This document shows, piece after piece, positions 30,064 through 41,830 of a stretch of 64,000 bases of DNA. This DNA comes from Nelumbo lutea (taxonomy: Eukaryota; Streptophyta; Magnoliopsida; Proteales; Nelumbonaceae). The notes beneath the pieces were generated by a model that had not been told where the DNA came from, did no database searches, and was given only the letters and a program-made list of their open reading frames with translations. Location: positions 73,628,383-73,692,382 of the forward strand of contig JAKGHH010000002.1 in assembly GCA_022828595.1 (NCBI GenBank), in the 5' to 3' direction. The position numbers were made by a program, and so were the translations under genes. The stretch's first letter is position 1. The number at the start of each line of letters is the position of its first letter.

Positions 30064-30854
30064 CTGCATCAGGTTTGACAACTTTGGTACCACAGTCTTC
30101 ATAGATGAAAATATCGTCTACCTGGGCCTATCATCACATTTCTCAATTTTTAATGTTAAAGGCTTCAAAAAAAGGAAAATAAGAAGACTCTCACCAAGTT
30201 CTCAGCAATCAATAGTGAAACTAAGAATCTTGTAATTCTAAATTATGCATAATCCTATCATAACATGGGGATAATGTATCTCCTGAGACAACAACAGAAC
30301 TTGTTTCTGTAATTGAATTACTGATGTTTTAAACAAATGAACAGGCTATATGTGATCCCATTCAAGGTTTAAAATGCCGATCGTCCAAATATAAGAAACA
30401 TATCAGAAATGCTGGAAGTATCGTATGGAAATATTGTAAAAATTATAGACATGATGGAAACATTGTAAAATATGCAAAATACAGAATGATATTTTATGAA
30501 ATGATAAAAGTAGCATGGGAACACCTTTTCAAATTATTATCTTGTTCCAAATCTCTAAACAAAGTTAAGAAACTAAGGTTATAGACAAAAGAATACATTC
30601 TGAAATTGCCCTGTAAACCTTAAGATTCAAAGCTTCATGATAGAATGAGTTAAAGAAAAAGTTGAACTCATAAAAAATGTAAATGATTGTAATAGACCAA
30701 CCAAAATAATCTATTACACAAAAAAGTTAATATTTAACTTCATGTTTGAAATGAATATTGAGCTAGCTCGAAGTGGTAATCAGTAAGTCAGGCGGGCAAT
30801 AACATTGTTACTCCATATATCTACAATATTGTCACCAACTTATGTTATAATACT
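30064..30854. other. No recognisable feature
   Basis: AT-rich sequence without ORFs or repeat structure that I can see. Could be intron if the candidate exon is real. Confidence 0.4.
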
Positions 30855-31075
30855 ATCTCTTGTACTCTACGTAGTGTTGGTAGTGTTTACTAGGAATATG
30901 TCAATTCCAGTAAAATTTCATGCTGCTACCCATTGAAGTGGAAATGGAAATATGTCATGGAAACGATCTCTTGTACTCCATATAGTGATGGTAGTGTTTA
31001 TTGGGGAATATGTCGATTCCAGTAAAATTATCATGTCACTACCAACGGAAGTGGAAATATGTCAAGGAAATATTA
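30855..31075. repeat. Tandem duplication, period about 111 bp
   Basis: Two diverged copies (30855-30965 and 30966-31075). Shared landmarks are atctcttgtactc, gtagtgttta and ttccagtaaaatt followed by gaagtggaaat. Non-coding. Confidence 0.7.
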
Positions 31076-31234
31076 GGGAAATTAGGGAGATCTTAAACCA
31101 TGATCCCATGGAATCAAATTATCAAATTGATAATCCACAATTAAGTTCGTTGGAATCACAAAATTGATATGCATATCGAAGATTGAAGCAAACTATATCC
31201 AGAACCATGCTAATGTCATATACACAAAAGTGGA

Positions 31235-31680
31235 GAATTTTTTATCAATAACTTAAGTTCATTAATAATCAAGCCAAAGGAAGATACAAAATGGATGAGA
31301 TAAACTCTCTTAACTCCCCCAGATAGAAGTCGTAAAATGAATTACAATATAGCCCAAAAATTAGAGTTTCTTCCCACCCCTTGTGTAGCTAAAGCATTAT
31401 CCATGGAGTTGGCATCTCTCTTAACCCAATTCATCTTGACATCCATTCCTTGTGTCAAGTATCTAAATTTCCTTTTCTCATTCATGAAAGCCCACCATCC
31501 ACTCTCCACCTCTTTTTGAAGTCAGTCAATAATCAGCTTAGAATCCCTTTCAATTAATATCTTAGTAAGGTTAAGCTCTTTGGCTCTCTTGGCTCCTTCC
31601 AACACAGCAAGGATTTCCGCTCTTAAAGAGTTCCCAACACCAATGGGAGCAGATAAAAGAGCCATAATTTTTTTAAGAAT
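31235..31680 (-). pseudogene. LINE J RNase H end and 3' tail
   Basis: Minus strand reading from 31680: ALLSAPIGVGNSLRAEILAV, LEGAKRAKELNLTKILIERD, SKLIID and WWAFMNEKRKFRYLTQG, then a NWVKRDANSMDNALATQGV segment. This is the C-terminal half of a plant LINE RNase H (Glu of RAEIL and Asp of IERDS are kept), related to LINE F at 12212-12500 but diverged. 3' untranslated sequence follows to about 31235. Only a 5'-truncated end is present, as is usual for LINE insertions. Confidence 0.78.
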
Positions 31681-32155
31681 AAATATAAAATTCATTAAAA
31701 TAAAAAGGAGAAGTACAATGGAAGGTAATAAAATATCACCAAAAGCATGAGAGCCATCTCAAGAGACCCAATAAGGCCCAATAAACTGCATCTTAAAACA
31801 TGAGCATTACCCAAACACCCAAAAGAAAAACAAAAAAACAAACCCAACACATATCCCCATAAAACAAGGGCCACTAACCCAACACTAAACAAAAGAAAAG
31901 ATCCCTATCCTAAAGCCCACATCAATCTTCATCTGTGAGCATATTTTCTTGGGTTGAGAAACCCTCATCCCATTCCCCTCTCCATTGCAAATGAGCTTTG
32001 TTTTTCTCTTTCTCCACCTTTTTGCTTCTTTCAAATTCCTCAAATGTCTTCCTAGTTTGGGAGATTTAGTACTGTGGTGCAACAGCTTCGGATGAAATAG
32101 TGTAGTGTTGATCACTCTATGTTTAGAAGGGAAACTACCTTTGGAAAGATTTTCC
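31681..32155 (-). other. Possible second LINE 3' tail, no domain
   Basis: Begins with aaaattcattaaaataaaaagg, similar to 2790-2815 and to plant LINE ends. No protein motif. Assignment is weak. Confidence 0.3.
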
Positions 32156-33105
32156 TGAAAGCTTTACGTTGATGATATTATTATAGAGAGTGATGGACAG
32201 GGTATTGGAGAGTTGAAGTAGTTCTTAGAGAACAAATTCCAACCTAAGGACTTGGGGCACTTGAGGTAATTTTAGGGCATAAAAATACCAAGGTTGAAGT
32301 GTGGAATCTCTCTCACAAAGGAAGCATGTGCTTGACTTGTTGGAAGAAACCGATCTATTAGGAGCAAGGTCAATAGACATTCCTATACATCCAAATGTGA
32401 AGATGTATCATAGTAAGGGGGAGTTTCTGGCTGACCCTAGGTGATATAGGAGATTAGTAGATTAACTGATTTATCTCATCATTACAAGTCCAAACATTTC
32501 CTTTAGTGTTGGACTATTGAGCCAATTTATTCAGAATGCAAGTTCAGTCCATAGGGAAGGCATTATTAGAGTATTATGGTATTTGAAGGGTACTCCAAGT
32601 CAAAGGTTGTTGTATAAGAAAAGGAGGACTTTCCTTAAAAAGATATATAGATGCAAACTGGGTAGGATCAGATACAAGTAGAAAGTCTACAACTGGATAT
32701 TGCATGTTTTTGGCAAGGAACTTAGTTACTTGGAAAAGTAAGAAGCAAAGTGTAGTGACTAGGACTAGGAGTAGTATTATGGTCAAGCACAAGGCCATGG
32801 CCCATACCACTTGTGAATTGATGTGGTTTAAGTAGTTGTTACAAGAGATAGGAGTGGTAGTTTCATCTCCCATTAAGTGTTTTGTGATAACCAGGTTGCT
32901 ATTCATATTCCTTCCAATCCAATGTGTCATGAAAGAACCAAACACATAGAACTAGATTGTCACTTTGCAAAGGGAGAAAGTTGTTAGTGGAGAAATTTTA
33001 TGTGAATTATAAAGATCAACTATCTGAGCTCTTCACCAAAGGATTGAGTCAATGGAATAAATGCATTTGTAACAAGTTGGAGCTTTATGATATATACAAT
33101 CCAAC
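32156..33105 (+). pseudogene. Copia O: RT end and RNase H, plus strand
   Basis: Starts inside RT at LYVDDIIIESDGQGIGELK (YVDD intact). Broken frames follow for the RT connection and RNase H (KSKKQSVVTRT-like near 32735, HTTCELMWFK near 32800). The C-terminus reads DQLSELFTKGLSQWNKCICN, then KLELYDIYNPT, next to the polypurine tract. It resembles element E's end (LCNKLGLYDIYSPA), so O is an E-related family in the opposite direction. Everything upstream of YVDD is lost. Confidence 0.82.
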
Positions 33106-33430
33106 TTGAGGGGGAATGTTAAATTATAGTGCTGGTCATTGGTCATTGTTCTTTTTCTTCTTTTGTTTCTATTTGTTATTTCTTTGTTCTATTCAGTCAG
33201 AGGTAGTGGTGTAATTTCTGATTCAATAATAAAAAGAGTCAGATGACAATTAGATAGGTTGGTTTGATACTTTTGCCTTCAGCCCTTCTTCTCTCCTTCT
33301 AATTAGAGCGTTCCTGGATAGTTTCTGGGATTTTTTCCCATTTATTTAATTAGAATTCCAGGTCTGATCACTGGTGGGATCCATACCTAGACCAAATTTT
33401 GATCTGTACCATGTTTAGTTTTAAATGCAG
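33106..33430 (+). repeat. Polypurine tract and 3' LTR of copia O
   Basis: TTGAGGGGGAA (33106-33116) followed by TGTTAAATTATAG, the LTR start at 33117. The LTR end is not defined because no partner LTR exists in the window; 33430 is a guess from loss of LTR-like features. Confidence 0.55.
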
Positions 33431-34201
33431 ATCATTAGTAGGATCCAAACCTGCAAAGTACAGATATGGAGCAGGGTTAGTTTTCAACTCAACCCACTCC
33501 AGTTCATACCTAATTAGGAAGAGTGAATTTTACAGTCATTATCTGTTCTTATACTTGTGATTCAAACACGTTAAGTCTCCCAATGAGGTGCCATGCCAAT
33601 CCTCACTCCACAGGTACTGGTATCAACTTTACAAGTTCGTAAGTTCCCATGAACAATAAAAATGACTTAGATCAAAGATATTAAAAGAAACAGTTTCTTC
33701 TTTGTTTTTTAACTTCAGAATTACAATATCACAATACTCATCAAAAAGAAATTTAAAACAAATCATAATCATAGCTCAATTGATTGGATGTTCTAAAACT
33801 CTGTTACAGAGGAAACCAATGAGGAACTTTCATTCACAAATCATAATGAAATTGGCTTGTTGGTCGCGGGAGAAAGAAAGGAACACGAATACATTTTCAG
33901 AAGAAAAAAATCTACCCATCTGGAACAGATTCCATGAACCCTGTACACCCAGTGATCTATGTCTGTCCTCTCTCACTTCACCATAGAAAAATAATGAAGT
34001 CAGCAGAGCACTTGTGTTTCTTATTGGAGATTAGAGAATTTGGGACAAAATCCATGAACAGTTTGGATCAAGCAGTTCGAATCGCCAATCAGAATCAATA
34101 ACAATTCTATTTTATTCTACCAAACAAAAATAACAACAAGAAACAGAGAAAAGTAGAATGACTAACAAAGAAGAGCAGACCGGTGGAAGATAAGATGTTA
34201 C
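33431..34201. other. No recognisable feature
   Basis: Short frames only, none convincing. Could be intron downstream of the exon at 34202-34360 if that exon is real. Confidence 0.35.
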
Positions 34202-34360
34202 CTCAGCATTGGATTCGTTTGTAGAGCTGCCTGCAAAAATAGGAGAAAAAACATTAGATCTACGATGCCCTGCATAGATTTTAGTAGATCTGAAGAGAAA
34301 GTGGTTGTACGTGGAGCCGAAATCGTCGGAATCCATGTCTTCCGGACAAGGAGAACTCAT
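34202..34360 (-). CDS. Candidate first exon, unknown protein
   Basis: Minus strand: the ATG at 34358-34360 opens 53 codons, MSSPCPEDMDSDDFGSTYNH, then FLFRSTKIYAGHRRSNVF and SPIFAGSSTNESNAE, ending at GAG|GTAACA, a plausible donor. The region is locally GC-richer (34300-34640) than its surroundings, as often seen at gene 5' ends in plants, and no transposon motif is present. An in-frame Met lies 9 codons upstream (34387). I do not recognise the protein and see no downstream exon. Alternative: unannotated 5' end of a non-coding or dead gene. Confidence 0.35.
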
Positions 34361-35544
34361 CTCTTGCAGGCAGGTTAGAACGACCAAAAACCAAAAACAA
34401 GCAAAGAAAGATGCCCGAACGTGGATCTGGTCTCACCGTGGCCGGAGACGGCGTGAAAAACGACCGGAGGTCCGACCGTTTTAAGGCTCGACGCTGGAGT
34501 GGGGAAGACGGAAGAGGAACGAGCTCCGCTCTGACAAGTCTCGACTCCTTCTCTCCCAAATGTGTCCGTGTTTTCCTTTCCCACCGGGTTCGCACCGTCT
34601 CAACTCGACCCCGCGTCCCTCGTTTTGCGAATTCCGCCTCTGACACATGGAAAATGAAATATTCGTATTTCGTAACATATTCCATGTTTCTCACTACTAA
34701 AATTACATTTCTTCTTCCTACGCGCATTCCTCTCCTTACTAAACCTTCGCTCATCTCCTTCGCAATCGACCCTTCTTGACTGTCGAAAACTCTTGCCACT
34801 CGATGGGAAGTAAGTACAGAAACAGGGTGAACACTGAATAGCCATTAACGAGAAACGTGGATTTGGTGGAAATTTAACTCTCCTTCGGTCTGTGTTGCTT
34901 TCAAACCTGGTTCTGATGGTGCTGGGAGAGAGGTAACCCAGTCTGCGAAATCATCATTCAATTCTAAACTAAACTTCACTCTGAAGTCGGTGACTGCTCA
35001 TTCTAATCTAGTCCTTCATGGATCGTTACTCTCAGGGCTAATCAGATCAGATACCCGAGCCTAGCAACAACATTTATCCTTGTGTTCGTACCAGGGCTGG
35101 GGGAGAGATCGGGCTCCTGGAAAATGCCAACCGATCAGCTTAACACGAAAAATGAGAAGCTACGGTGGCACTGTGGATCAGATGAATAAGGCGTGCAGCA
35201 CCAGCAGCCAAGGTGTGATAATGCAACTGTAGACTCGAAGACGTTATGTAAAGAACAGACAGCAAGCTTTAAATTCAAATGTAATGAACGTTGAGAAAGA
35301 AGCACCAAAAGAAACCATGACTCAACACACTGTAATTACCCAGTAATCCACAATTTTGGTTTGGGTGGCAGGTTCTATGCTCGTGGAAGATGGTGAAATG
35401 ATGAAATCACCCGTCGAAGCTTCGAGTTCACATATGCGCCCTGCAAGTGCCACTGGGAAATAAATGTTCCTACTACACGGTTGGTATATGCTGGGGGCAT
35501 TTGTGGAGCGCCCACGGTAGAGACTGGATCTCACACCGACCTTA
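34361..35544. other. GC-richer block, possible promoter or 5' leader
   Basis: Several overlapping ORFs on both strands (34281-34845, 35322-35558) without recognisable motifs, best explained by base composition. If the exon at 34202-34360 is real, 34361-34850 would be its 5' leader and promoter. Confidence 0.3.
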
Positions 35545-35800
35545 CAAGTGCATCCCACCGTACATTCGGAACATTTTCCGTATTACCTTCAAAAGCACTG
35601 TATTCATTTAAAAACTACTAAATTTTATTCTTTTGAATTATAAATTTCCGTCAACTCCACTAGCTTACATCCACGTCACCCGAATTCTTTAATATTATAA
35701 TGAAATATCTGAAATAAACCCGAATTCTTTAATATTAAAAGAAAATATACGAAATAATACGGAAGATGTTCCTAATGCATGGTGGGAGTGAGATGTGCCC
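35545..35800. mobile_element. MITE with long inverted repeats, family P copy 1
   Basis: Left arm (35545-35587) contains gcatcccaccgtacattcgg and acattttccgtatta; right arm (35752-35800) read on the other strand gives the matching blocks (ccaccatgcattaggaacat, cttccgtatta). The arms enclose about 165 AT-rich bases, including a 40-base direct repeat starting cccgaattctttaatatta (35679 and 35719). A related hairpin lies at 40649-40737. Superfamily not determined. Confidence 0.55.
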
Positions 35801-35810
35801 GTGAAGTCGT

Positions 35811-35971
35811 TGTGAGGCACCCTGTGTGAGGAGTAGATCCCAATTCCCCACGGTAGAGTGCTGATGTGAATTCTGAAGCTTTGCAGTTCCCATCAACAAA
35901 AAGATAAAATTACTTAAATGTCACACTCTCTATTCGAATGAATCTTGGGAATTAAAACATTTTCATAAAAC

Positions 35972-36011
<40 letters not shown>

Positions 36012-36539
36012 CAAAACCAAATCTCAAACATAGTTGAAATCCACTATCGTCAGTTTAGGTTTTCATCAAAGAGAGTGTAAGCCTTACCATTCACTTTGTC
36101 CAATAAAGAGGCTGATCTTATCATTATGATTATCCACTTAGATAAATTCTTAGACTACCCCAACATACTCAGGTTTTGACTCTCAATGGATCTCATTGAT
36201 TTGCCCATCAATCTCCAAGGTCCATGGCATAATCGAAAAATGGTCAAGGTTTAGTGTTTCATCCATACACTACATGTGCTTTGGGTGTAACCCTATCAAA
36301 TAAAACAAGCTACCCCAATTTCTTTGGCAGTACATCAGTGTCAGCCAACCTTGGTAGGATAAACTCCCCAAGTCTATCTAATAACTGAGAACATTCTAAA
36401 CTAACACGAATCTCATAAGTGTCCAGTTTAAGAGGAAATTTCATAGAAACATATCAATATCAATATAAAACAATAATTTACTTTTATTGATTTACAATAA
36501 ATATATCTATACATCAATCTAATTAGAACTAAGGGCATA
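35811..36539. other. No gene; contains a (TA)n tract
   Basis: AT-rich intergenic sequence with a dinucleotide run at 35975-36009. Nothing else recognised. Confidence 0.45.
35975..36009. repeat. (TA)n microsatellite
   Basis: About 17 TA units. Confidence 0.95.
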
Positions 36540-37944
36540 CACCGTCTAACCGAAGGGCCAATTGGATTTTGAAGTTGTTGATCTGTTGAAAGGTCGGAAA
36601 GAAGAAATGAATTATCTATTAAAATGCCAAGAGTCATATGGGAGGCAAAACTTGAGGAAAACTTTGGTTAAAAGAGGGAGATTAAAATACCACTTTCCTT
36701 CATAGATATGCTTCTAGTAGGAGGAAAAAGAGTAAAACTGATTAGTTCAAAGATGACCAAGATAATTGCACCAAAATTCTAAAGAAATCTTTCACTATTG
36801 TCAAAATCTTGAGGGTCTTTTTATCTTTTTCCACTATTATTTTTGATGAAAATATGGTTTTGATTGTTGGCCCATAGGAGGAAGAGATTAAAGGGGCTTT
36901 GTTCTCTATTAGTAATTTAAAAGTTCTTGGTCCTAATGGTTTTCCTTCTCTGGTTTCCAAGCTAGAGAAGTAAAAGGGATATCATTCAATTTATTTAGGA
37001 TTTTTTTTTTTTGTAAATCAACAATGTTTGAAGAAAATTAATAAAACTTTTATTTCCTTGATTCTTAACTAGAATGATACAGTTAGGTAAAATATTTCAG
37101 ACGTAATAGTTTATATAATGTTGTCTAAAAGGTGATTGCCAATATTTTAGCTAATAAGTTGAAGCCCCTTCTTGATAAATGTATTTCTCCATATCAGAAT
37201 GCTTTCATTCCTAGGAGACCTATTATAGATAATGTTGTTATTACTTAGGAAACTCTTCATTTTATAAAAAAACAAAGAAGGGGAATTGATAGTTTGGCAA
37301 TTGAGATTGATATGATGAAAGCTTATGATAGAACAACAAACTGGTATATTATGTTTTGAGTGTTTGAAAGACTTTAATTTTTTTCTCAGTATTGGTGTGA
37401 TCTTATTTACTTCTATATCTCTTCTTTTCCTATTTTATTCTTGTGAATGAAAGTTCCCAAGAAAGTTTTACTCATTGTGGGATAAGATAGGATGACACGA
37501 TTTATCCTTATTTGTTCATTTTAGCTTTGTCGGGCTTTCTTAAGTAATTGGGAAGAGTAGAATAGGCTAATTTGATTCATGGGGATGAAAGTTTGTCGAG
37601 AAGCCCCTTCTATTTATCCTTTGTTTTCACTGATGATGTTTTTATTTTTATTAAAGTCTCTCATGAGGATGTGATTAATTTATTGGATGTTATTGATTAG
37701 TTTTAGGATATGTTTGGTCAATTATTAATAATTTAGGGTTTTTTTTTTGTAGAAAAAATATGAGACATAACAGGAAAAAAATGTTTTAAGTCGTCAACCG
37801 AAAATGGGTAATCTGATTGTCAATCGAAATATCTTGGTGTTCCTCCATTTTGGGATAGGAATAGGGCTCATTCTCTTTCTTATATTTTAGATAACTTAAG
37901 GAATAAATTGAATGGTTGGAGAGCTTCTAATCTCTCCCAGCCTA

Positions 37945-38338
37945 GAAAGTTAGTCTTGTTAAAATCTGTGTTGCAATCAGTTTTTATTCATGTCATGTCT
38001 CTTTTATAGTTTTCTTCTTTAGTTCATATGAAGATTAATCAAATTCAGAGGAATTTTTGGGGGAAATTTGATAGAACATAGAATGTGTTTAAGTGGACCA
38101 ATTGGGATACTATTTGTTCCCCAAAATCTGAAGGAGGTGTAGAAAGTTAGTCTTGTTAAAATCTTTGTTGCAAGCGGTTCCTATTCATGCCATGTCCCTT
38201 TTCTAGTTTCCTTCTTTAGTTCATAAGAAGATTGATCAAAGTCAGAGGAATTTTTTGGTGTACATCTGGTAGATCATCTAATATGTTTAAGTCGACGAAT
38301 TGGGATACTATTTGTTCCCTCAAATTTGAAGGAGGTCT
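37945..38338 (+). repeat. Tandem duplication inside LINE K, period 197 bp
   Basis: Copy 1 (37945-38141) and copy 2 (38142-38338) both start gaaagttagtcttgttaaaa and both end aaggaggt. They encode the RT thumb twice (the NWDTICSP segment appears at about 38098 and 38295). The copies have diverged by roughly 15-20 percent, so the duplication is old. Confidence 0.85.
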
Positions 38339-38571
38339 GGGAATAGAAAAGCCAATGAGGTAAATAGAGTTTTTCAATGGAAATTAACTTGGATATTTTT
38401 TAAATAAATAGTTTGCTTTGTGGGTAAAATTGTTGAAAGCCAAATACCTTTCATCTAAGAAATTGTTTCCGTTTAGGGGACGTCTTTTTTTTCTGGATTT
38501 TGAGAGGGGGGAAAGTTGTTCAATGGGATTTTGATTGTCATTGACCAAGAATTCCATGTTCTTTTTTCAAA

Positions 38572-38853
38572 TTTATGTGGGGATCACGGAAAGTTTATTT
38601 TCTTGGGTACCACATCTCCTAGGCGGGTAAATAACTTTCCCACCTAGGGGGAAAGTTGACAACACTTGAATGGGACAAAATTGTCCTTATTAATAATGGA
38701 TTTTTATGATTAAAATGGTTATTGCCTTATTTACATGAGAAATAAAAGAAAATGGGTAAATATACTTACCTAGGTAAGTGTTTCTCAGGAAATACCCAGA
38801 TAACTACATGTTCCTAAATAAGTAACTTACCGAAAAGCGAACAAGGCCTTAGA
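38572..38853. mobile_element. Probable MITE inside LINE K
   Basis: This stretch interrupts the LINE between the RT connection and the zinc-binding domain. Its ends are imperfect inverted repeats: left ggaaagtttattttcttgg and hyphenated matches further in, right aataagtaacttacc and gaaaagcgaacaaggcc on the other strand. The middle has inverted blocks cacctagggggaaagt and acttacctaggtaagtg. The exact bounds and target duplication are unclear. Confidence 0.42.
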
Positions 38854-40225
38854 ATTAAGCAAGGATTGTTTCTAATTTGGAAATCCATTGATCTGTTTAT
38901 GAGGGAGCTTTATAGGAATTTGGGTTTTAAAGATTCTCTTCAAGATAATGTCTATGTGGGGAATGTTTCTTGGATAAGGTTGGCTCAGGGTTTTATTGCT
39001 CCTTTTAGGCCTAGTAGTAGGGAGAATAGAAATTTAACTATTAAATATTTATTGAATCTAAATGGATGTTGGAATGTAAATAGAGTGAGAGACAGCTTTT
39101 TATTCTTAGTCGTCTAACCTTATTTTGTCTACTCGTTTTTAGAAATGTGTCTAAGAGCCTTTTATCTGGATAGTGTCTAAACTAGGATCTCTTTCTATTA
39201 AGTTTGTTGTTTTTTCATATCTGGGCTGGCTGTGCTAATTATCCTTCTCCTATGGTTAAAACTTTGATTCATAAGGTGTGGAAATTGAAAATTTTGCCTA
39301 AATTTGAGTTGTTCTTTTGGAGAGGTTAGAGGCTTTGTGTCAGTGTCTTTATAGTGGAGAATCATTGTCTCTTTTGTTTATAGGAGGATGAGAGTCTTTG
39401 TCCCACCTTTTTTTTTTGTCCATTTGTTAGATCAGTTTGGTTTGCTTCCGCTCTAGGGGTTAGGTGTCAATATGTTAATTCTAGGTTAGCGAGTGATGTG
39501 ATTTTGTTTGTGTCTTCTTCTGGCCTTTCTAGTGATGATTCAAATCTTTTTCTCACTTGGTTGGCAGTTATATGTTATCATATTTGGCACTCAAGGATTT
39601 CGATTATTTTTAGAGGGCATTCAATGAATTTATCTAAGTGGTTTTTCATTGTTAGAAATACTATTGTGGGTGAGTATAACTATTTGGATTTAGATTTTTC
39701 TCATTCTTTGTCTTTTGTTAAATCTTCTCTTCAATCAATTAGAGATGATAATTTGAATTCAGAGTGTGTTACTATATTTTGTGAATGAGTGATTGATTCT
39801 TCTTCTGGTTCCTTTGGTCTTATTGTCTTCAATAGTTTTTGATTCTAGCTTTTTGTTTGCTGTTGGAGGGAAATGTTTGATATGAATCCAGGGCGTTGGA
39901 AGATAAGCTTTTTACCATCAGTCATGCTCTTGAGTTAGCTGTAGATCATGCATGGTTGTCGTTTGTTGGTGGTTAAATCTAACTCTTTATTGGCTATTTT
40001 GGGGGAGAATGGATTATGGGAACTCTTCTTAGGATTCCTTGGACCTGTAATCTTTCGTTGGATGATATTGGTTTTATTTTCTCTTTGTTAGATTCTATTA
40101 TTTTTTGTCATATTGGTGGGAACTTGATGAGGAGGTCTCATCCTCCTTTTTGTGACCTTTTTGGTTGTATTTCTTTTTTTTTTTTTGGTTAATATTAAGT
40201 GGTTTTTTATCAAAAGAAAAAAAAA

Positions 40226-40648
40226 TATATTGAAGCCAAAAAGGCCTCCATCATATTACTATAAGCAAGACACATTCTACAATTGAAAATATTTCTTTCA
40301 ACCTTCCGCTTTCCAACCATTGATTGGGATACTTTGTTCAAACAAAGCCAGTCAATGTCCATGACAATGGAATTAGAGGGATTTCTTCATTGTAAAAGAA
40401 AAAGAGAGAAAAAAAAAAGATAAAAAAGAGATGTTTTATCCCTTCTACATTTTACAGAAAAAAAAAACAATAATCAAATTTCTTTAAAATTTTCCTCATT
40501 TTTTGTGTTTCAAATTTATGCACAAAATTTTTGTTGATAACCATTTTTACCCTTGTTGCCTTTTGTTTTTCAAACCTATTTAATAGGCAATTTCGTCAAG
40601 CTAGTTTTAGCATATTTCCTCCTTAGGTGAGAAAGTTAATTCCTCATG
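40226..40648. other. No recognisable feature
   Basis: AT-rich, with several A runs. No coding or repeat structure recognised. Confidence 0.4.
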
Positions 40649-40737
40649 GGCACATCCCACCGTGCATTGGGAACATCTCCAGTAAATAATAACACATATG
40701 TATGGGAGATATGCCCAATGCACAATGGGGTGTGCCT
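40649..40737. mobile_element. MITE family P, copy 2, split by the hAT element
   Basis: Hairpin: left arm ggcacatcccaccgtgcatt with gggaacatctcc (40649-40680), right arm gggagatatgcccaatgcac with aatggggtgtgcc (40704-40737). The arms are complementary at about 27 of 33 positions. Sequence past the hAT element (44167-44200, gtgtgaggagcagatct) resembles the outer part of copy 1 (35800-35860), so the hAT probably landed in this MITE. Confidence 0.5.
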
Positions 40738-40759
40738 ATAAGTAGAGGTGTAAAGTGTA

Positions 40760-40975
40760 TCGTGCCGGTGGGCGGCCCGCACAAAGTGCAGGCTGTGTCG
40801 TGCTAGCCCATGGGCCGTGTTGCCCTCCCCGATGAAAATTTTGGGGGTTGGTCGGGCATGGCCCACAGGCCTAGGCTTGGCCGGGCTGCAAGCCGTGTCG
40901 TGGGCTTGGGTCGTGCTGGGCTGGGCCACAGGGCGGGCCTTGGGCCTGGGCCAAACCGGGCTAGACTGATTTTTT
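40760..40975. repeat. hAT subterminal GC-rich repeats, left
   Basis: Clustered words such as ggcccgc, gggccg, ggccgggc and gggcctgggcc in both orientations next to the terminal repeat. Such blocks often bind hAT transposases; that role here is inference. Confidence 0.6.
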
Positions 40976-41419
40976 TTTACTTTTTTTTTTGAAAAATTGA
41001 TTTCTTTTCTAAGTAAAAGTGTAAAACTAAAATATTTAACCTTTCTTTGAACTTTGGGAACTATTTGAAAATTTAAGAAATGGGAATTGAGAAATCTAAG
41101 TTATCTAACACATAAATGAAAGAAAATACTTAACCAAATAAGAATGATGGGATAACAAATTGGAAGAAAAATAAGAATTTTATTTCATTTAAATTTGAAT
41201 GATATAAATTACAAATATAATGATTGGATCATTGGATACTTCGATGATTGAAATATGAAAATGGAATAAATTAATAAAATATAAAAAATACAATATAGTT
41301 ACAAATTGAAAATACAGAATTACATTGTTAAAAAATTAAAAAAATAGCAAATAAATTAAATAAAAATAATAAATTACAATAATTTGAAAAAATAAAAAAT
41401 TCTATACAACTAGTCAACT

Positions 41420-41653
41420 TCATGAGTCATGACTTTCATCATCTGCTTCAGGTGAAATATACGATACAGTATCATGCCCTCCTTTGTCTTGTAATCTATC
41501 TTTTGTATCTACTGAATCCTTAAAGTAGATGCACATATCTATACTTTCATCGTTCATGCAGCTTTTCTTGTCGTCCAACACCCTGGTACCTACACTAAAA
41601 CAAGACTCCGATGGAACTGTAGACACCAGAGAGGTTATTAGATCACGTGCCAT
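41420..41653 (-). pseudogene. hAT transposase C-terminal dimerisation domain
   Basis: 77-residue frame: MARDLITSLVSTVPSESCFS, then VGTRVLDDKKSCMNDESIDM and CIYFKD. The block ARD-x-VSTVPSES-F-GTRVLD is the hAT C-terminal dimerisation signature of plant transposases. The tail is acidic. Preceded by frame breaks and stops (41654-41830), so it is separated from the core. Start chosen only as first Met in the open stretch. Confidence 0.85.
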
Positions 41654-41830
41654 GGCGGCGAGGACTGGATAATTTTTTGAATGTTCACTCTACTAAGATA
41701 AAATATCAAAATCATTTGTTCCCTCACCTAAACTAGAAAATTTTGATTGTAAATAAAAATTAAGTTCAATAAATGAACTTGTTGTAGAAGTAGCAGATTT
41801 TTGCCTTCTACTTATTAAATAAAAAAGTTT

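Larger units (their letters stand above)
36540..40225 (+). mobile_element. LINE K (L1-type), RT to poly-A tail
   Basis: Plus-strand LINE lacking ORF1 and endonuclease. From about 36640 the ORF2 pattern appears in broken frames: LKEGD-NTTFLHRYASSRR, EEEIKGALFSISNLKVLGPN, then RT core KVIANILANKLKPLLDKCIS, PYQNAFIPRRPIIDNVV and LAIEIDMMKAYDR (first catalytic Asp region), a TDDVFIF-like box near 37632 in place of the F/YxDD, and the thumb (INQIQRNFWGKF). The zinc-binding region (KILPKFELFFW, ESLCPTFFFCPFVRSVWF) and an RNase H remnant (ALELAVDHAWLSL) follow, and an A-rich tail ends it at 40212-40225. Very old: dozens of stops. Confidence 0.82.

Noticed and set aside
34281..34845. Overlapping ORFs on both strands up to 172 residues
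   Set aside because: Best explained by GC-rich composition; no homology-like pattern and they overlap each other on both strands. Only the exon-like part at 34202-34360 was kept, at low confidence.
35322..35558. 78-residue minus-strand ORF
   Set aside because: Partly inside the inverted repeat of a MITE; no family pattern.
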